Source of the DNA: Desulfitobacterium_A sp035539115
Lineage (GTDB): Bacteria > Bacillota > Desulfitobacteriia > Desulfitobacteriales > Desulfitobacteriaceae
DNA: 40,154 nucleotides
Direction: 5' to 3'
Assembly (NCBI RefSeq): GCF_035539115.1
Contig: NZ_DATLJA010000069.1
Location: 1 to 40,154, forward strand
Shown: piece after piece, positions 16,180 to 23,638 of the stretch
Position numbering within the stretch: the stretch's first letter is position 1
How the letters are laid out: each line of letters opens with the position of its first letter
The notes under the pieces: generated by a model
The model's database searches: none
Seen by the model: the letters and a program-made list of their open reading frames with translations, nothing else
Told to the model about the DNA's origin: nothing
Program-made: the position numbers and the translations under genes

Positions 16180-16866
16180 TTATAATATACCTCTTTCTTT
16201 AAGGCTTATGTACCGGTTATCTCCAATAATCACGTGATCGAGAACTTCAATTCCCAAGATCTGACCGCCATCCGCTAACCGACGCGTAACATCGAGATCT
16301 TCACGGCTAGGTGTGGGATCTCCACTCGGATGGTTATGCAAGAGAATGATGGCATTGGAATTCCGGCGAATCGCTTCTTTGAAACATTCTCTTGGATGCA
16401 CCAGAGAGGAATTAAGCGACCCAATAGAAATCGGGCTGATAGCCAACACATGATTTTTCGTTGATAAACTCACAATCCGAAAATGTTCTCGATCCAGATA
16501 ACGCATCTCTTCCATGACCAGATGAGCGATATCCTGTGGAGAATTTATAACTGGACGAGTCATCGGATCCGCGGAAACAGAACGCCGTCCGAGCTCCAAA
16601 GCCGCTTTCAATTCTGAAGCTTTGGCACTTCCCAGTCCGTGAAGGCGAGTTAAATCATGAACACTCATCCGGGCTAGGCCAGCCATGCCTCCAGTCTCCA
16701 TAAGCACTCTTTCGGCGAAATCGAGAACATTTTCCCCTTTTGAGCCTGTGCGCAGAAGAATAGCCAAGATTTCTTTATTCGTGAGCATTTCTGGGCCAAA
16801 CTGGAACAAGCGCTCACGGGGTAATAGGTCCTCGGGTAGATCCTTCAAGCGGCGATAATCCATCAT
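16180..16866 (-). CDS. radC: RadC family protein (MPN+/JAMM domain)
   Basis: The 228-residue protein has an N-terminal helix-hairpin-helix part (LARMSVHDLTRLHGLGSAKA) and a C-terminal MPN+ domain. The zinc motif HNHPSGDPTPSREDLDVT is intact, along with the upstream Glu region HPRECFKEAIRR. The family was once linked to DNA repair, but its function is unresolved. It is not required for recombination in several species. The start overlaps the end of maf by about 53 bases, so its first residues are less certain, although ATG codons at 16866/16863 follow GAGGTGG. The neighbourhood maf-radC-mreB is conserved in Firmicutes. Confidence 0.93.
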   Translation of the reverse strand: MMDYRRLKDLPEDLLPRERLFQFGPEMLTNKEILAILLRTGSKGENVLDFAERVLMETGGMAGLARMSVHDLTRLHGLGSAKASELKAALELGRRSVSADPMTRPVINSPQDIAHLVMEEMRYLDREHFRIVSLSTKNHVLAISPISIGSLNSSLVHPRECFKEAIRRNSNAIILLHNHPSGDPTPSREDLDVTRRLADGGQILGIEVLDHVIIGDNRYISLKERGIL

Positions 16867-17470
16867 CCACCTCGCGTAAGGTGATATTTACCTGCTCAAT
16901 CCCCCACGCTCTCAGTCTCTCGCTTACATATTCCATGGGCAGTCCAATGACGTTACTCAAAGATCCTTCAAACTGATTCACGAATTTTTTCGCTCCCCCT
17001 TGGATGGCATAGGCTCCAGCCTTATCCATGGGTTCCCCAGTTGCAATATATGTTTGAATTTCTTCCAAAGTTAGTGGACGAAAGTGAACTCGTGTTCGAA
17101 TAGCCGCATTTTCCTGATGGCCTGTTCCATTCATTATCGCCACTCCGGTATAAACGTCGTGTTGTCGTCCACTCAGTTGCAGCAACATAGCTTGAGCTTC
17201 CTCTGGGTCAGCCGGTTTTCCCAAAATCTGAGAATCTAAGGCCACGATTGTATCTGCTCCTAGAATAATATCTTCTGCAGAACCTCCTGACTCTATCCAC
17301 GCCTTCTGACCAGCAAGGGCCTTACCTACAGCAAGCGCTTTGACTCCCTCCTCAGGTTTAATCTCCAATGGAAGTTCTTCAGTAACATCTACTTTCAGGG
17401 TGACGAAGGAAAAACCCTCTTCTGCTAAAAGCATAGCGCGTCGGGGTGAAGTCGAGGCCAGGACCAACAA
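16814..17470 (-). CDS. maf: Maf family nucleoside triphosphate pyrophosphatase
   Basis: The 218-residue protein starts LLVLASTSPRRAMLL, the Maf signature. EEGVKALAVGKAL, ILGADTIVALDSQILGKP and DKAGAYAIQGGA follow, with the catalytic Asp in GADT. Maf enzymes hydrolyse non-canonical or specific NTPs such as dTTP/UTP, and in Bacillus Maf is linked to septum inhibition. A TTG at 17470 with AAGGA nine bases upstream is taken as the start. The longer frame to 17524 overlaps the DUF4321 gene and is not conserved-looking. The TTG begins one base after the upstream stop, implying coupling. Confidence 0.92.
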   Translation of the reverse strand: MLVLASTSPRRAMLLAEEGFSFVTLKVDVTEELPLEIKPEEGVKALAVGKALAGQKAWIESGGSAEDIILGADTIVALDSQILGKPADPEEAQAMLLQLSGRQHDVYTGVAIMNGTGHQENAAIRTRVHFRPLTLEEIQTYIATGEPMDKAGAYAIQGGAKKFVNQFEGSLSNVIGLPMEYVSERLRAWGIEQVNITLREVDDGLSPLEGSTRGPITP

Positions 17471-17471
17471 T

Positions 17472-17735
17472 TTACCACTTCCTTGAGAGATAATACCCAA
17501 CCAGTGCCCCCAAGATGGTGGCAAAGTTAATATTTAAGCGAAATCCAAATGAAAGGGAGAGGAAGAAAAAATCTAAATAGGTGTGTGGCGGAAAGTCAAT
17601 AACAGCTGGACGGAGAAACGGGGTAAAAATCCCATATTTTTCGAGTCCAAAACCGATCAAGGTTCCAAGAGCTGCTCCGCTTAAGATAAGGATAACGGTT
17701 CGGCCCGCTCCGGAGTTAGTGCGACTTGCCGGCAT
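17472..17735 (-). CDS. DUF4321 domain membrane protein
   Basis: The 87-residue protein has two membrane segments: VILILSGAALGTLIGFGLEK and a C-terminal INFATILGALVGYYLS segment ending in RKW. This pattern matches the small DUF4321 family found next to maf/radC/mreB in clostridia. Its role is unknown, and the context suggests envelope or shape biology. ATG has GGGGGG upstream. It is the first gene of the maf-radC-mre transcription direction, preceded by a non-coding stretch of nearly 600 bases. Confidence 0.8.
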   Translation of the reverse strand: MPASRTNSGAGRTVILILSGAALGTLIGFGLEKYGIFTPFLRPAVIDFPPHTYLDFFFLSLSFGFRLNINFATILGALVGYYLSRKW

Positions 17736-17762
17736 ATTTCACCCCCCTTTCAAATAGAAATG

Positions 17763-17788
17763 CAGCCAGGATACTAAGCTCCTGGCTG
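17763..17788. terminator. Strong hairpin upstream of the DUF4321 gene
   Basis: CAGCCAGGA (17763-17771) and TCCTGGCTG (17780-17788) form a perfect 9-bp stem with an 8-base loop. Neither side has a convincing T run, so it may be a 5'-leader hairpin rather than a terminator. Confidence 0.45.
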
Positions 17789-17879
17789 ATTGTCAAATCT
17801 CTATAAAGTTTAGCACCTTATGGGGCGAAGTGCAAGAATGCTGATGGGAAAAGTCGACGCTTTTATAGACGCTTCTATG

Positions 17880-18250
17880 GCACCCCTTCTTAGGTCGTCG
17901 GCGAGTCGCTCCTTGGACGTTCTGTCCACCGCGACACTTGAGCCTCCATGCTCATCGTCGTCAGAGCAAACTTAGGCACTGGCTCCTTATTTGGGGTCAC
18001 GGGTTCCCGCCAAAATCGTCTTGCAGAACTGCTATGCCCGATTGACCTTGACCGGTCAATCGCACTTGTTTCCTTGGCGCACTCTGCACTTGGCACGTCC
18101 TGTGCCATCGCTACTCTGTTGGCGGTTGCGCACGTCCTATGCGCAACCCTTCTCTTTCAAGAGTCGCCACTGCCTAAGTTTGGTGAACTGCTCGCTTTAA
18201 GTCTTTCACCGGGGTGACGAACGAAACGAGGGGACATGCCCCCTGGTTCA
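17880..18250. repeat. Hairpin-rich non-coding element (copy A)
   Basis: No convincing gene lies in 17789-18323. The stretch is more GC-rich than its surroundings and packed with short perfect hairpins: GTCGC..TGGAC-gttct-GTCCA..GCGAC (17905-17935), CGATTGACC/GGTCAATCG (18039-18062), TGGCAC-gtcct-GTGCCA (18091-18107), and GGTTGCGCA-cgtccta-TGCGCAACC (18124-18148). A longer inverted repeat, 17967-17983 against 18166-18182 (16 of 17 matches), encloses the last three. Several loops share GTCCT or GTTCT. A diverged relative of part of this element lies near 38290-38420. It may be a mobile palindromic repeat or a structured RNA. Confidence 0.6.
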
Positions 18251-18266
18251 AAAACGTAAGATTATC

Positions 18267-18301
18267 AGAGGCCTTGGAGAATTGCCATCTCTAAGGCCTC
18301 T
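18267..18301 (-). terminator. Hairpin after the DegT aminotransferase gene
   Basis: AGAGGCCTT (18267-18275) pairs perfectly with AAGGCCTCT (18293-18301), and GAGA/TCTC extends the stem inward. The T run after it on the minus strand is interrupted, so termination is likely but not certain. Confidence 0.65.
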
Positions 18302-18323
18302 TATCATGAACTCCGTTTTTTAA

Positions 18324-19496
18324 TTATCTCAGCTTTTCTACCCAACGAATAACATTCTCCGCTGCATACTCGGCATCGCTTGATGAAAGGATGGAGTAGA
18401 GCGGTAAGGTAATTTCGTTTGCGTACTGGGCAAAGGTATTCGGATAATCCTTAATTGAATACCCAATTTGTTTATAATAGGTAAACATCGGAATAGGGGT
18501 ATAATGAACGTTCGTGGCAATTCCCATCTCCGCTAAATTTTCAATCAGTTTGTCCCGTTTTTCTTCTGTAAAACCCTTTATTCGTAGAGGATAAAGATGG
18601 TAAGAACTTTCCGTGTCTCCATCCTTTAAAAACGGTAAAAGAGCCCACTCTTTATCAGCAAACATCTGCTGGTAAAGATTCGATATTTTCTTCCGCTGCA
18701 GAAGCATTTCTTCATAGCGTTCGAGCTGAACTAAACCAATTGCAGCCGCGATATCGGTCATGTTGCATTTTAGCCCATCCGTTAAAACATCGTATTTCCA
18801 GGCTCCGGCTTTCATCTTGGATAAAGCATCTTTTGATTGACCATTGAGTGAGGTATATTTAAGGATCTTTTTCAGATCTTCGCGTCCATGATCGCCATCA
18901 AACGTTATTGCGCCACCTTCAGCAGTGGTTAAGTTCTTCACAGCATGGAAGGAGAAAATGTGAAAATCAAACTGATTTCCGACTTGTTTCCCTTTATATG
19001 TTGCTCCAAAGGAATGCGCAGAATCGGATACGAGTAAAATATCCTCACGGTTTTTCGCTTTAAGAATAGCTTTTATGGCGTCATAGTCAACGGGCACCCC
19101 CCCGACGTCGACAGTAATAATCGCTTTAGTTTTAGGGTTAATCGCCTCAAATAACTTTTCTTCGTCCATAAAGAAACTATCTTTCTTCAGATCGACGAAA
19201 GTGGGCTTAATCCCTCGATGGAGCGTTGTATTCGAGGTGGCTACATACGTATAAGGTGTTGTTATGATCTCGCTATCAGGCGAGACCTCCAAAACCTTAA
19301 AAATCAAATCCATGCCTTGAGAATTACTCGCCACTGCCATCGCATTCTTAACGGAGCAATACTCTTTTATTTTTTCCTCAAATAATGCAGCCTTAGGGCC
19401 ACTTGTGATCCAACCTGATTTTAATACTTCAACAACGGCGTTAATCTCTTGTTCTGTAATATCTGGTGGTGAAAAAGGGATCACACGATTTTCCAT
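18324..19496 (-). CDS. DegT/DnrJ/EryC1/StrS family PLP-dependent aminotransferase
   Basis: The 390-residue protein has a full type I aminotransferase fold of the sugar-aminotransferase family. PFSPPDITEQEINAVVEVLK and GWITSGPKAALFEE are at the N-terminus. DSAHSFGATY supplies the Asp that contacts PLP. FHAVKNLTTAEGGAI contains the Schiff-base Lys. The C-terminal YHLYPLRIKG and ATNVHYTPIP motifs bind the sugar nucleotide. Such enzymes aminate 3- or 4-keto sugar nucleotides for envelope glycans. ATG has GGGAGG upstream. It faces away from the UbiA/glycosyltransferase operon, separated by a decayed gene, but its ArnB-like chemistry fits that module. The substrate cannot be told from sequence. Confidence 0.92.
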   Translation of the reverse strand: MENRVIPFSPPDITEQEINAVVEVLKSGWITSGPKAALFEEKIKEYCSVKNAMAVASNSQGMDLIFKVLEVSPDSEIITTPYTYVATSNTTLHRGIKPTFVDLKKDSFFMDEEKLFEAINPKTKAIITVDVGGVPVDYDAIKAILKAKNREDILLVSDSAHSFGATYKGKQVGNQFDFHIFSFHAVKNLTTAEGGAITFDGDHGREDLKKILKYTSLNGQSKDALSKMKAGAWKYDVLTDGLKCNMTDIAAAIGLVQLERYEEMLLQRKKISNLYQQMFADKEWALLPFLKDGDTESSYHLYPLRIKGFTEEKRDKLIENLAEMGIATNVHYTPIPMFTYYKQIGYSIKDYPNTFAQYANEITLPLYSILSSSDAEYAAENVIRWVEKLR

Positions 19497-19580
19497 TTAC
19501 TATCAACCTCCCAGCATAATATACCACATCTTAGCTCCAGTGCCCAACAAGCCTTGCTCATTTCTCAATTATTTGTTTAA

Positions 19581-19889
19581 AAAATACAGGCCACCTCAGG
19601 CCTTCTCGATAACGTTGAGCCCTCCTATCCTATCGAAGTTTTCGATACTGTCGACAAAAACGGTGAAGCACGGGTTACTTGGCAACCCCGCTCCGGATTA
19701 CGCTTTGCTACGGTCGCAATCAAAACGAACAGCGGATATATCATCGCCGCTCGTTCCCTTAGCGAGCCAGAAAAGTTAATCGACACGATTGGCAGGTTTA
19801 TTTTATTGGCATGGCTTGCCTGCGTTTTATTCTCAACCCTTGCACTTGCAGCCCTTTATTCTGTAATGAAACGTGTCAAGATTAGTTAG
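19581..19889 (+). pseudogene. 3' fragment of an exported or sensor-type membrane protein, no start codon
   Basis: A plus-strand frame opens after a TAA at 19578-19580 and runs to TAG at 19887-19889. It encodes about 102 residues. The sequence is clearly protein-like: an extracytoplasmic part with GEARVTWQPRSGLRFATVAI, then GYIIAARSLSEPEKLIDTIG, then one strong membrane segment (LLAWLACVLFSTLALAALY) and a short KRVKIS tail. No plausible start codon or ribosome binding site exists near its 5' end, and no upstream continuation is visible. It looks like the surviving 3' end of a membrane-bound sensor-domain protein. It marks decay between the aminotransferase and the UbiA operon. Confidence 0.6.
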
Positions 19890-19990
19890 CCAAAGGGCGA
19901 TTGATAATAAAGTTATTATAGTTATCCGTACTTTGTGGAAAAAGCCTTAAGCAGTTAAAACTAGTGTAATGTAATCCTGTTGAATTTATG

Positions 19991-20030
19991 AGGTAACGGA
20001 GGGATCATCGCCGTTACCTTTTATATTTCT
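19991..20030 (+). terminator. Intrinsic terminator after the decayed gene
   Basis: GGTAACGG (19992-19999) pairs with CCGTTACC (20011-20018), then TTTTATATTT follows on the plus strand. It lies upstream of the UbiA-type operon. The rest of 19890-20166 shows nothing else I can support. Confidence 0.75.
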
Positions 20031-20166
20031 CTTGGCTTACTATCTTATTTACACAGACGAATACACAGACAACGCTAGAAGCAGGAAATATTCTTCATTA
20101 AGTCGAATACTTATCCATGTCCAGAATTGGAATAATTTTGGAATGCAAAAGGAAGGCTGAGAATAA

Positions 20167-21084
20167 TTGAATTTACCCGTTAAGTTTCCGGCAAACAACC
20201 TGGACACCTCATCCCTCCAGAAGAATCGTCCGAAGGCTCTCATAGAACTGATTAGACCCAAACAATGGGTCAAAAACGTCTTTGTTTTTATCGGTATCCT
20301 TTTTTCTAAAGGTTGGCTTGAACCGGGCCTTCTTTTACGGAGTGTGCTTGCAGCGCTTGCATTTTCTTTCATTTCGAGCTCAGTTTATATATTTAATGAC
20401 CTTATCGATCGTGATAGGGATCGCCTCCACCCCGTCAAATGCAAGCGTCCTCTCGCTTCAGGCGCTGTCACCCTTGGTCCGGCTGTCAGCATCCTCCTCG
20501 TTCTCATTTCATCAGGCTTTGCCATTGGATTTAGTACTTCTTCGGTTCTTGGCGGAATACTCCTCGTCTATGTCCTCCAAAATATTGCTTACTCCAAGCT
20601 TTTAAAGCAAATCGTGATTCTAGACGTATTCTCGATTGCCTTTGGTTTTATTCTCCGCATTTTAGCCGGAACTTGGGGGATTGGGATTGGACCCTCGCGC
20701 TGGCTGTTATTAAGTGGCCTTATGATTTCTCTTTTTCTAGGCTTCGGTAAAAGGCTGGCAGAGCTTAAACTCAATGATTCCGCCTCTTTCCGTCCCGTTT
20801 TAGAAAACTATACTTTAGATTTACTTAATCATTTACTTGGGATAACGGCTGGAGGAGTAATTATGGCTTACAGCCTCTATACCGTAGATCCAGGTACGAT
20901 TGCACTTCATCATACCTCTAACCTGATTTACACTGTTCCACTAGTGATCTACGGCATTTTCCGCTATTTATATCTGATCCATACTGGAAAAGGCGGAGAT
21001 CCCACAAAACTTGTCCTCGAAGATCGTCATATCATCTTCTCGGTTATCCTTTGGTTAGCGAGTGTTTTTTGGCTCTTAACGTGA
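20167..21084 (+). CDS. UbiA-family transferase, decaprenyl-phosphate phosphoribosyltransferase-like
   Basis: The 305-residue protein has about nine membrane segments. RPKQWVKN (30-37) and NDLIDRDRDRLHPVKCKRP (77 onward) are the polyprenyl-phosphate and Mg2+ binding motifs of the UbiA subgroup that uses phosphoribosyl pyrophosphate. LDVFSIAFGFILRILAGTWG and LFLGFGKRLAELK match the second conserved region of the same subgroup (Rv3806c of mycobacteria). The expected product is polyprenyl-phospho-ribose-5-phosphate at the membrane. The start is TTG at 20167 with AAGGAAGG upstream. It leads an operon with a GT-C glycosyltransferase and a small flippase-like protein. A quinone-type UbiA role is less likely given the HPxKxxRP motif. 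Confidence 0.82.
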   Translation: MNLPVKFPANNLDTSSLQKNRPKALIELIRPKQWVKNVFVFIGILFSKGWLEPGLLLRSVLAALAFSFISSSVYIFNDLIDRDRDRLHPVKCKRPLASGAVTLGPAVSILLVLISSGFAIGFSTSSVLGGILLVYVLQNIAYSKLLKQIVILDVFSIAFGFILRILAGTWGIGIGPSRWLLLSGLMISLFLGFGKRLAELKLNDSASFRPVLENYTLDLLNHLLGITAGGVIMAYSLYTVDPGTIALHHTSNLIYTVPLVIYGIFRYLYLIHTGKGGDPTKLVLEDRHIIFSVILWLASVFWLLT

Positions 21085-21119
21085 AGAGGATAGAATCAAA
21101 CGGAAGGAATAAATAGAGC

Positions 21120-22406
21120 ATGAGTGAGATGGCTACTCGGCCGCGGACTCCTTATTATGCCTGGGTTCTCGGTTTGGGGTTTCTAACAGGCTTGATCTGG
21201 ATTTTTCTCGTAAGAACTGAACCTGTTTCTGATTTTCAATATTATCATGAAATTGCAGCGCAAATCGCCCGGGGCGGACAGTGGGGAGATACCTATACCA
21301 CAGTCGGATATCCCATCTTCCTTGCGCTTTTTTATCACATCTTTGGCCCCTTCGTGATCGTTGCGAAACTTGTGAACCTTGCCCTCAGTACGCTAAGCAA
21401 CCTCATCTTATTAAAAATTTTGAGAAAACTCACCCTATCCGAATCAGCACGGAAACTGATCTTCCTCCTCTTTGTTTTCTTTCCGATGAATATTTATTAT
21501 AACAGCATCCTGGGAAGCGAAATTCTTTTTGCCACAGTATTATTGGGCATTATCTATCTTTACTTAAGTGAGATCCGTCATAAGTATCTGATTATTGGCT
21601 TTTTAACCGGATTGAATACCATGATTAAGCCTTTCTTCCCCGCTTTCTTTCTGGTCATTCTCTTAACTGAGCTTTATCGTAGTCGAAGTCTAGGGCAGAG
21701 TATTAAAAAAAGTGCGATTGTCCTTTTGATGACTGTTTTCGTCCTTACACCCTGGCTTTACCGAAATTACCAGATGTTTGGGGAGTTTAGTTATGTCTCC
21801 AATAATGGAGGGATTGTTCTCTATATCAACAATAATTCGCAGAATCATTATGGACGCTGGATGCCCGCTGAGAACGTCGAAAATTCCATCGTCACGCATC
21901 CGGACTATCTCCAAGCCAATCCTGTAGAAAGAAACAAAATGCTTACCCAATCGGCAAAGCAGTGGATTAGCGAGCATCCCCTAACCTTCATCCACTTAGG
22001 ATTTCAGCGCCTCACGAATACCTATATCATTATCGATGACTTCGACTCCCGTTTTGCCGGAGCCGCCCTCCCAAAACTGACAACTCTATTTTTGGTCATC
22101 CTCTCAGAACTTATCCGAGCCCCAATTTTCGTACTCGGATTATTGGGTATTCTCATCTCTAGTTTTCAATATGCCCGTCAAATTCTCAAAGCGCTTATCA
22201 GAATGAATAACAAATCACTCCAAAAGCCCCTCCCCCCAAAAGCAGTAAACGCTGCCAACCTCTTTCTTCTATTGATATTCTGGATGTTTACGGGGATCTA
22301 CTTTATCACCGAAGGACAAAGCCGCTACGCCTTTCCAGTGATCTTCATCCTGATCTACTTCTGTAATCTTGGGTTGGCTCGAAAATCAAGAACAGAGAGG
22401 AATTAA
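21120..22406 (+). CDS. GT-C fold membrane glycosyltransferase (ArnT/GT39-like)
   Basis: The 428-residue protein has about ten membrane segments. The first external loop carries TEPVSDFQYYHEIA with the acidic residue (D38) expected of lipid-phosphate-sugar-dependent GT-C enzymes. GYPIFLALFYHIFG, LTGLNTMIKPFFPAF and LTPWLYRNYQMFG are typical of the ArnT/GT39/GT83 superfamily. It would transfer a sugar from a polyprenyl-phosphate donor onto an envelope acceptor on the outer face of the membrane. It starts 35 bases after the UbiA-like gene behind GGAAGGA. The final stretch FPVIFILIYFCNLGLARKSR is a last segment with a basic tail. The donor and acceptor are unknown. Confidence 0.85.
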   Translation: MSEMATRPRTPYYAWVLGLGFLTGLIWIFLVRTEPVSDFQYYHEIAAQIARGGQWGDTYTTVGYPIFLALFYHIFGPFVIVAKLVNLALSTLSNLILLKILRKLTLSESARKLIFLLFVFFPMNIYYNSILGSEILFATVLLGIIYLYLSEIRHKYLIIGFLTGLNTMIKPFFPAFFLVILLTELYRSRSLGQSIKKSAIVLLMTVFVLTPWLYRNYQMFGEFSYVSNNGGIVLYINNNSQNHYGRWMPAENVENSIVTHPDYLQANPVERNKMLTQSAKQWISEHPLTFIHLGFQRLTNTYIIIDDFDSRFAGAALPKLTTLFLVILSELIRAPIFVLGLLGILISSFQYARQILKALIRMNNKSLQKPLPPKAVNAANLFLLLIFWMFTGIYFITEGQSRYAFPVIFILIYFCNLGLARKSRTERN

Positions 22407-22410
22407 GCAC

Positions 22411-22767
22411 ATGTTAGGATTGGCACTCGTATCCGTACTTCTAGGGGCAATCGGACAAATCCTGGTGAAGCTGGGAGCCATACATTTAGAGCTGGATTTT
22501 TCGAGCACTCATTTATTCGGCAGCCTTTTCTCCATTCTCAAGAATTTGCCCGTCATGTCCGGGCTCTTTTTCTATGGAATTAGCTTTCTTCTCTGGGTTA
22601 AAGTTCTGACAAAACTAGAATTAAGCTACGCCTATCCCCTCGTGAGTATCGGTTATGTATTGATCATGCTTGTATCCTGGCTTGTTTTCAAAGAAAGCAT
22701 TTCTATTTATCGTATACTTGGCACACTCTTTATTATTTTCGGAGTCATTTTGGTTGCTCGAAGCTGA
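22411..22767 (+). CDS. Small EamA/SMR-type membrane protein, probable lipid-linked sugar flippase
   Basis: The 118-residue, four-segment protein begins MLGLALVSVLLGAIGQILVK and ends YRILGTLFIIFGVILVARS, as in SMR and half-size EamA proteins such as ArnE/ArnF. ELSYAYPLVSIGYVLIMLVS is the usual third segment. Such proteins flip undecaprenyl-phosphate sugars across the membrane. The ATG at 22411 starts four bases after the glycosyltransferase stop and is preferred over an upstream frame overlapping that gene. The operon context argues for flipping over drug efflux. It may need a second subunit to form a dimer or act as a homodimer. Confidence 0.8.
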   Translation: MLGLALVSVLLGAIGQILVKLGAIHLELDFSSTHLFGSLFSILKNLPVMSGLFFYGISFLLWVKVLTKLELSYAYPLVSIGYVLIMLVSWLVFKESISIYRILGTLFIIFGVILVARS

Positions 22768-22800
22768 CCACTTCAAATGTTAATTTTAGCTAAAAATAAG

Positions 22801-22830
22801 AAAAAAGTAAGGCACTTGCCTTACTTTTTT
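22801..22830. terminator. Bidirectional terminator between the flippase operon and rex
   Basis: The 13-base run AAAAAAGTAAGGC (22801-22813) pairs with GCCTTACTTTTTT (22818-22830) around a 4-base loop. It gives T runs on both strands, so it serves the plus-strand operon and the minus-strand rex gene. Confidence 0.93.
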
Positions 22831-22893
22831 ATCTTACTAGCCTATTTTTTAATTCGCTTTCCAACCCAGTTTAACTTATGACCTAACCCAAGT

Positions 22894-23526
22894 CTAGAAT
22901 CTTTGTGCTCCTACGTTAAAGGTAAGCACTTCGAGATTAACAGCTAAATCTACATTTCTGAGTTCGACTTCAGGTGGAACATTCAGAACGCCTGGCGCAA
23001 AATTAAGAATAGCCTTCACCCCCGAAACGACAAGCTTATCGGCAATATCCTGGGCCACTGCTGAAGGTACAGCAATAATTCCGATTTGCGTCTTATTGGC
23101 AGCGACAATTTCTTCGAGCTGTTCAATCGGCATGACTTCGACACCATTGACAATTGTCCCAACCTTTTGGGGATCATTATCAAAAACACTCGTAATAATA
23201 AATCCACGTTCTCTAAAGCCCTTATAGGAGTTTAACGCCAAACCTAAGTTTCCTAAGCCGATGAGCGTTACACTCCAATCTTGAGCAAGCCCTAAGATCT
23301 TCAAAATGTGACGATGTAGGTCTTTGACATTGTAACCCACACCCCGTGTTCCAAATTCTCCGAAATACGCCAAGTCTTTCCGGACCTGAGCTGGGCTTAC
23401 ACCGACACCCTCAGCTACCTCACCAGAAGAAATTGTAATAATTCCTTTCCGGTCAACTTCCGTCAAGTATCTTGAATATACCGAGAGGCGAATAATTGTT
23501 GCTTCAGGTATTTTTAATGTCTTCAA
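22894..23526 (-). CDS. rex: Rex, redox-sensing transcriptional repressor
   Basis: The 210-residue protein begins with a winged-helix domain (PEATIIRLSVYSRYL, then SGEVAEGVGVSPAQVRKDLA, YFGEFGTRGVGYN). The Rossmann domain follows with TLIGLGNLGLAL for NAD(H) and the domain-swapped C-terminal helix LEVLTFNVGAQRF. Rex senses the NADH/NAD+ ratio and controls fermentative, respiratory and hydrogen genes. The first codon is TTG at 23526, with GGGAG four bases upstream, which is a short spacing. A promoter is visible upstream, but I see no clear Rex operator. Confidence 0.95.
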   Translation of the reverse strand: MKTLKIPEATIIRLSVYSRYLTEVDRKGIITISSGEVAEGVGVSPAQVRKDLAYFGEFGTRGVGYNVKDLHRHILKILGLAQDWSVTLIGLGNLGLALNSYKGFRERGFIITSVFDNDPQKVGTIVNGVEVMPIEQLEEIVAANKTQIGIIAVPSAVAQDIADKLVVSGVKAILNFAPGVLNVPPEVELRNVDLAVNLEVLTFNVGAQRF

Positions 23527-23569
23527 CTAGCTCCCTCGTTTCTAACCAATTTGAAAATAGAGTAAGTTA

Positions 23570-23597
23570 ATTATATCACTAAGCAATAAAAAGGCAA
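23570..23597 (-). promoter_or_regulatory. Candidate sigmaA promoter of rex
   Basis: On the minus strand TTGCCT (23592-23597) and TATAAT (23570-23575) are 16 bases apart, about 45 bases upstream of the rex start. The -10 is perfect. Confidence 0.6.
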
Positions 23598-23638
23598 ATT
23601 ACTTATGTACTAATTTTCCGATTATCGTACATTTCTTT

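Noticed and set aside
17948..18217. Overlapping open frames in both directions over the hairpin-rich element
   Set aside because: Their peptides look like translated GC-rich repeats. The palindromes explain the open frames better than coding does.
19405..19779. 124-codon plus-strand frame
   Set aside because: It begins antisense to the aminotransferase, and the downstream part is in a different frame from the protein-like remnant at 19581-19889.
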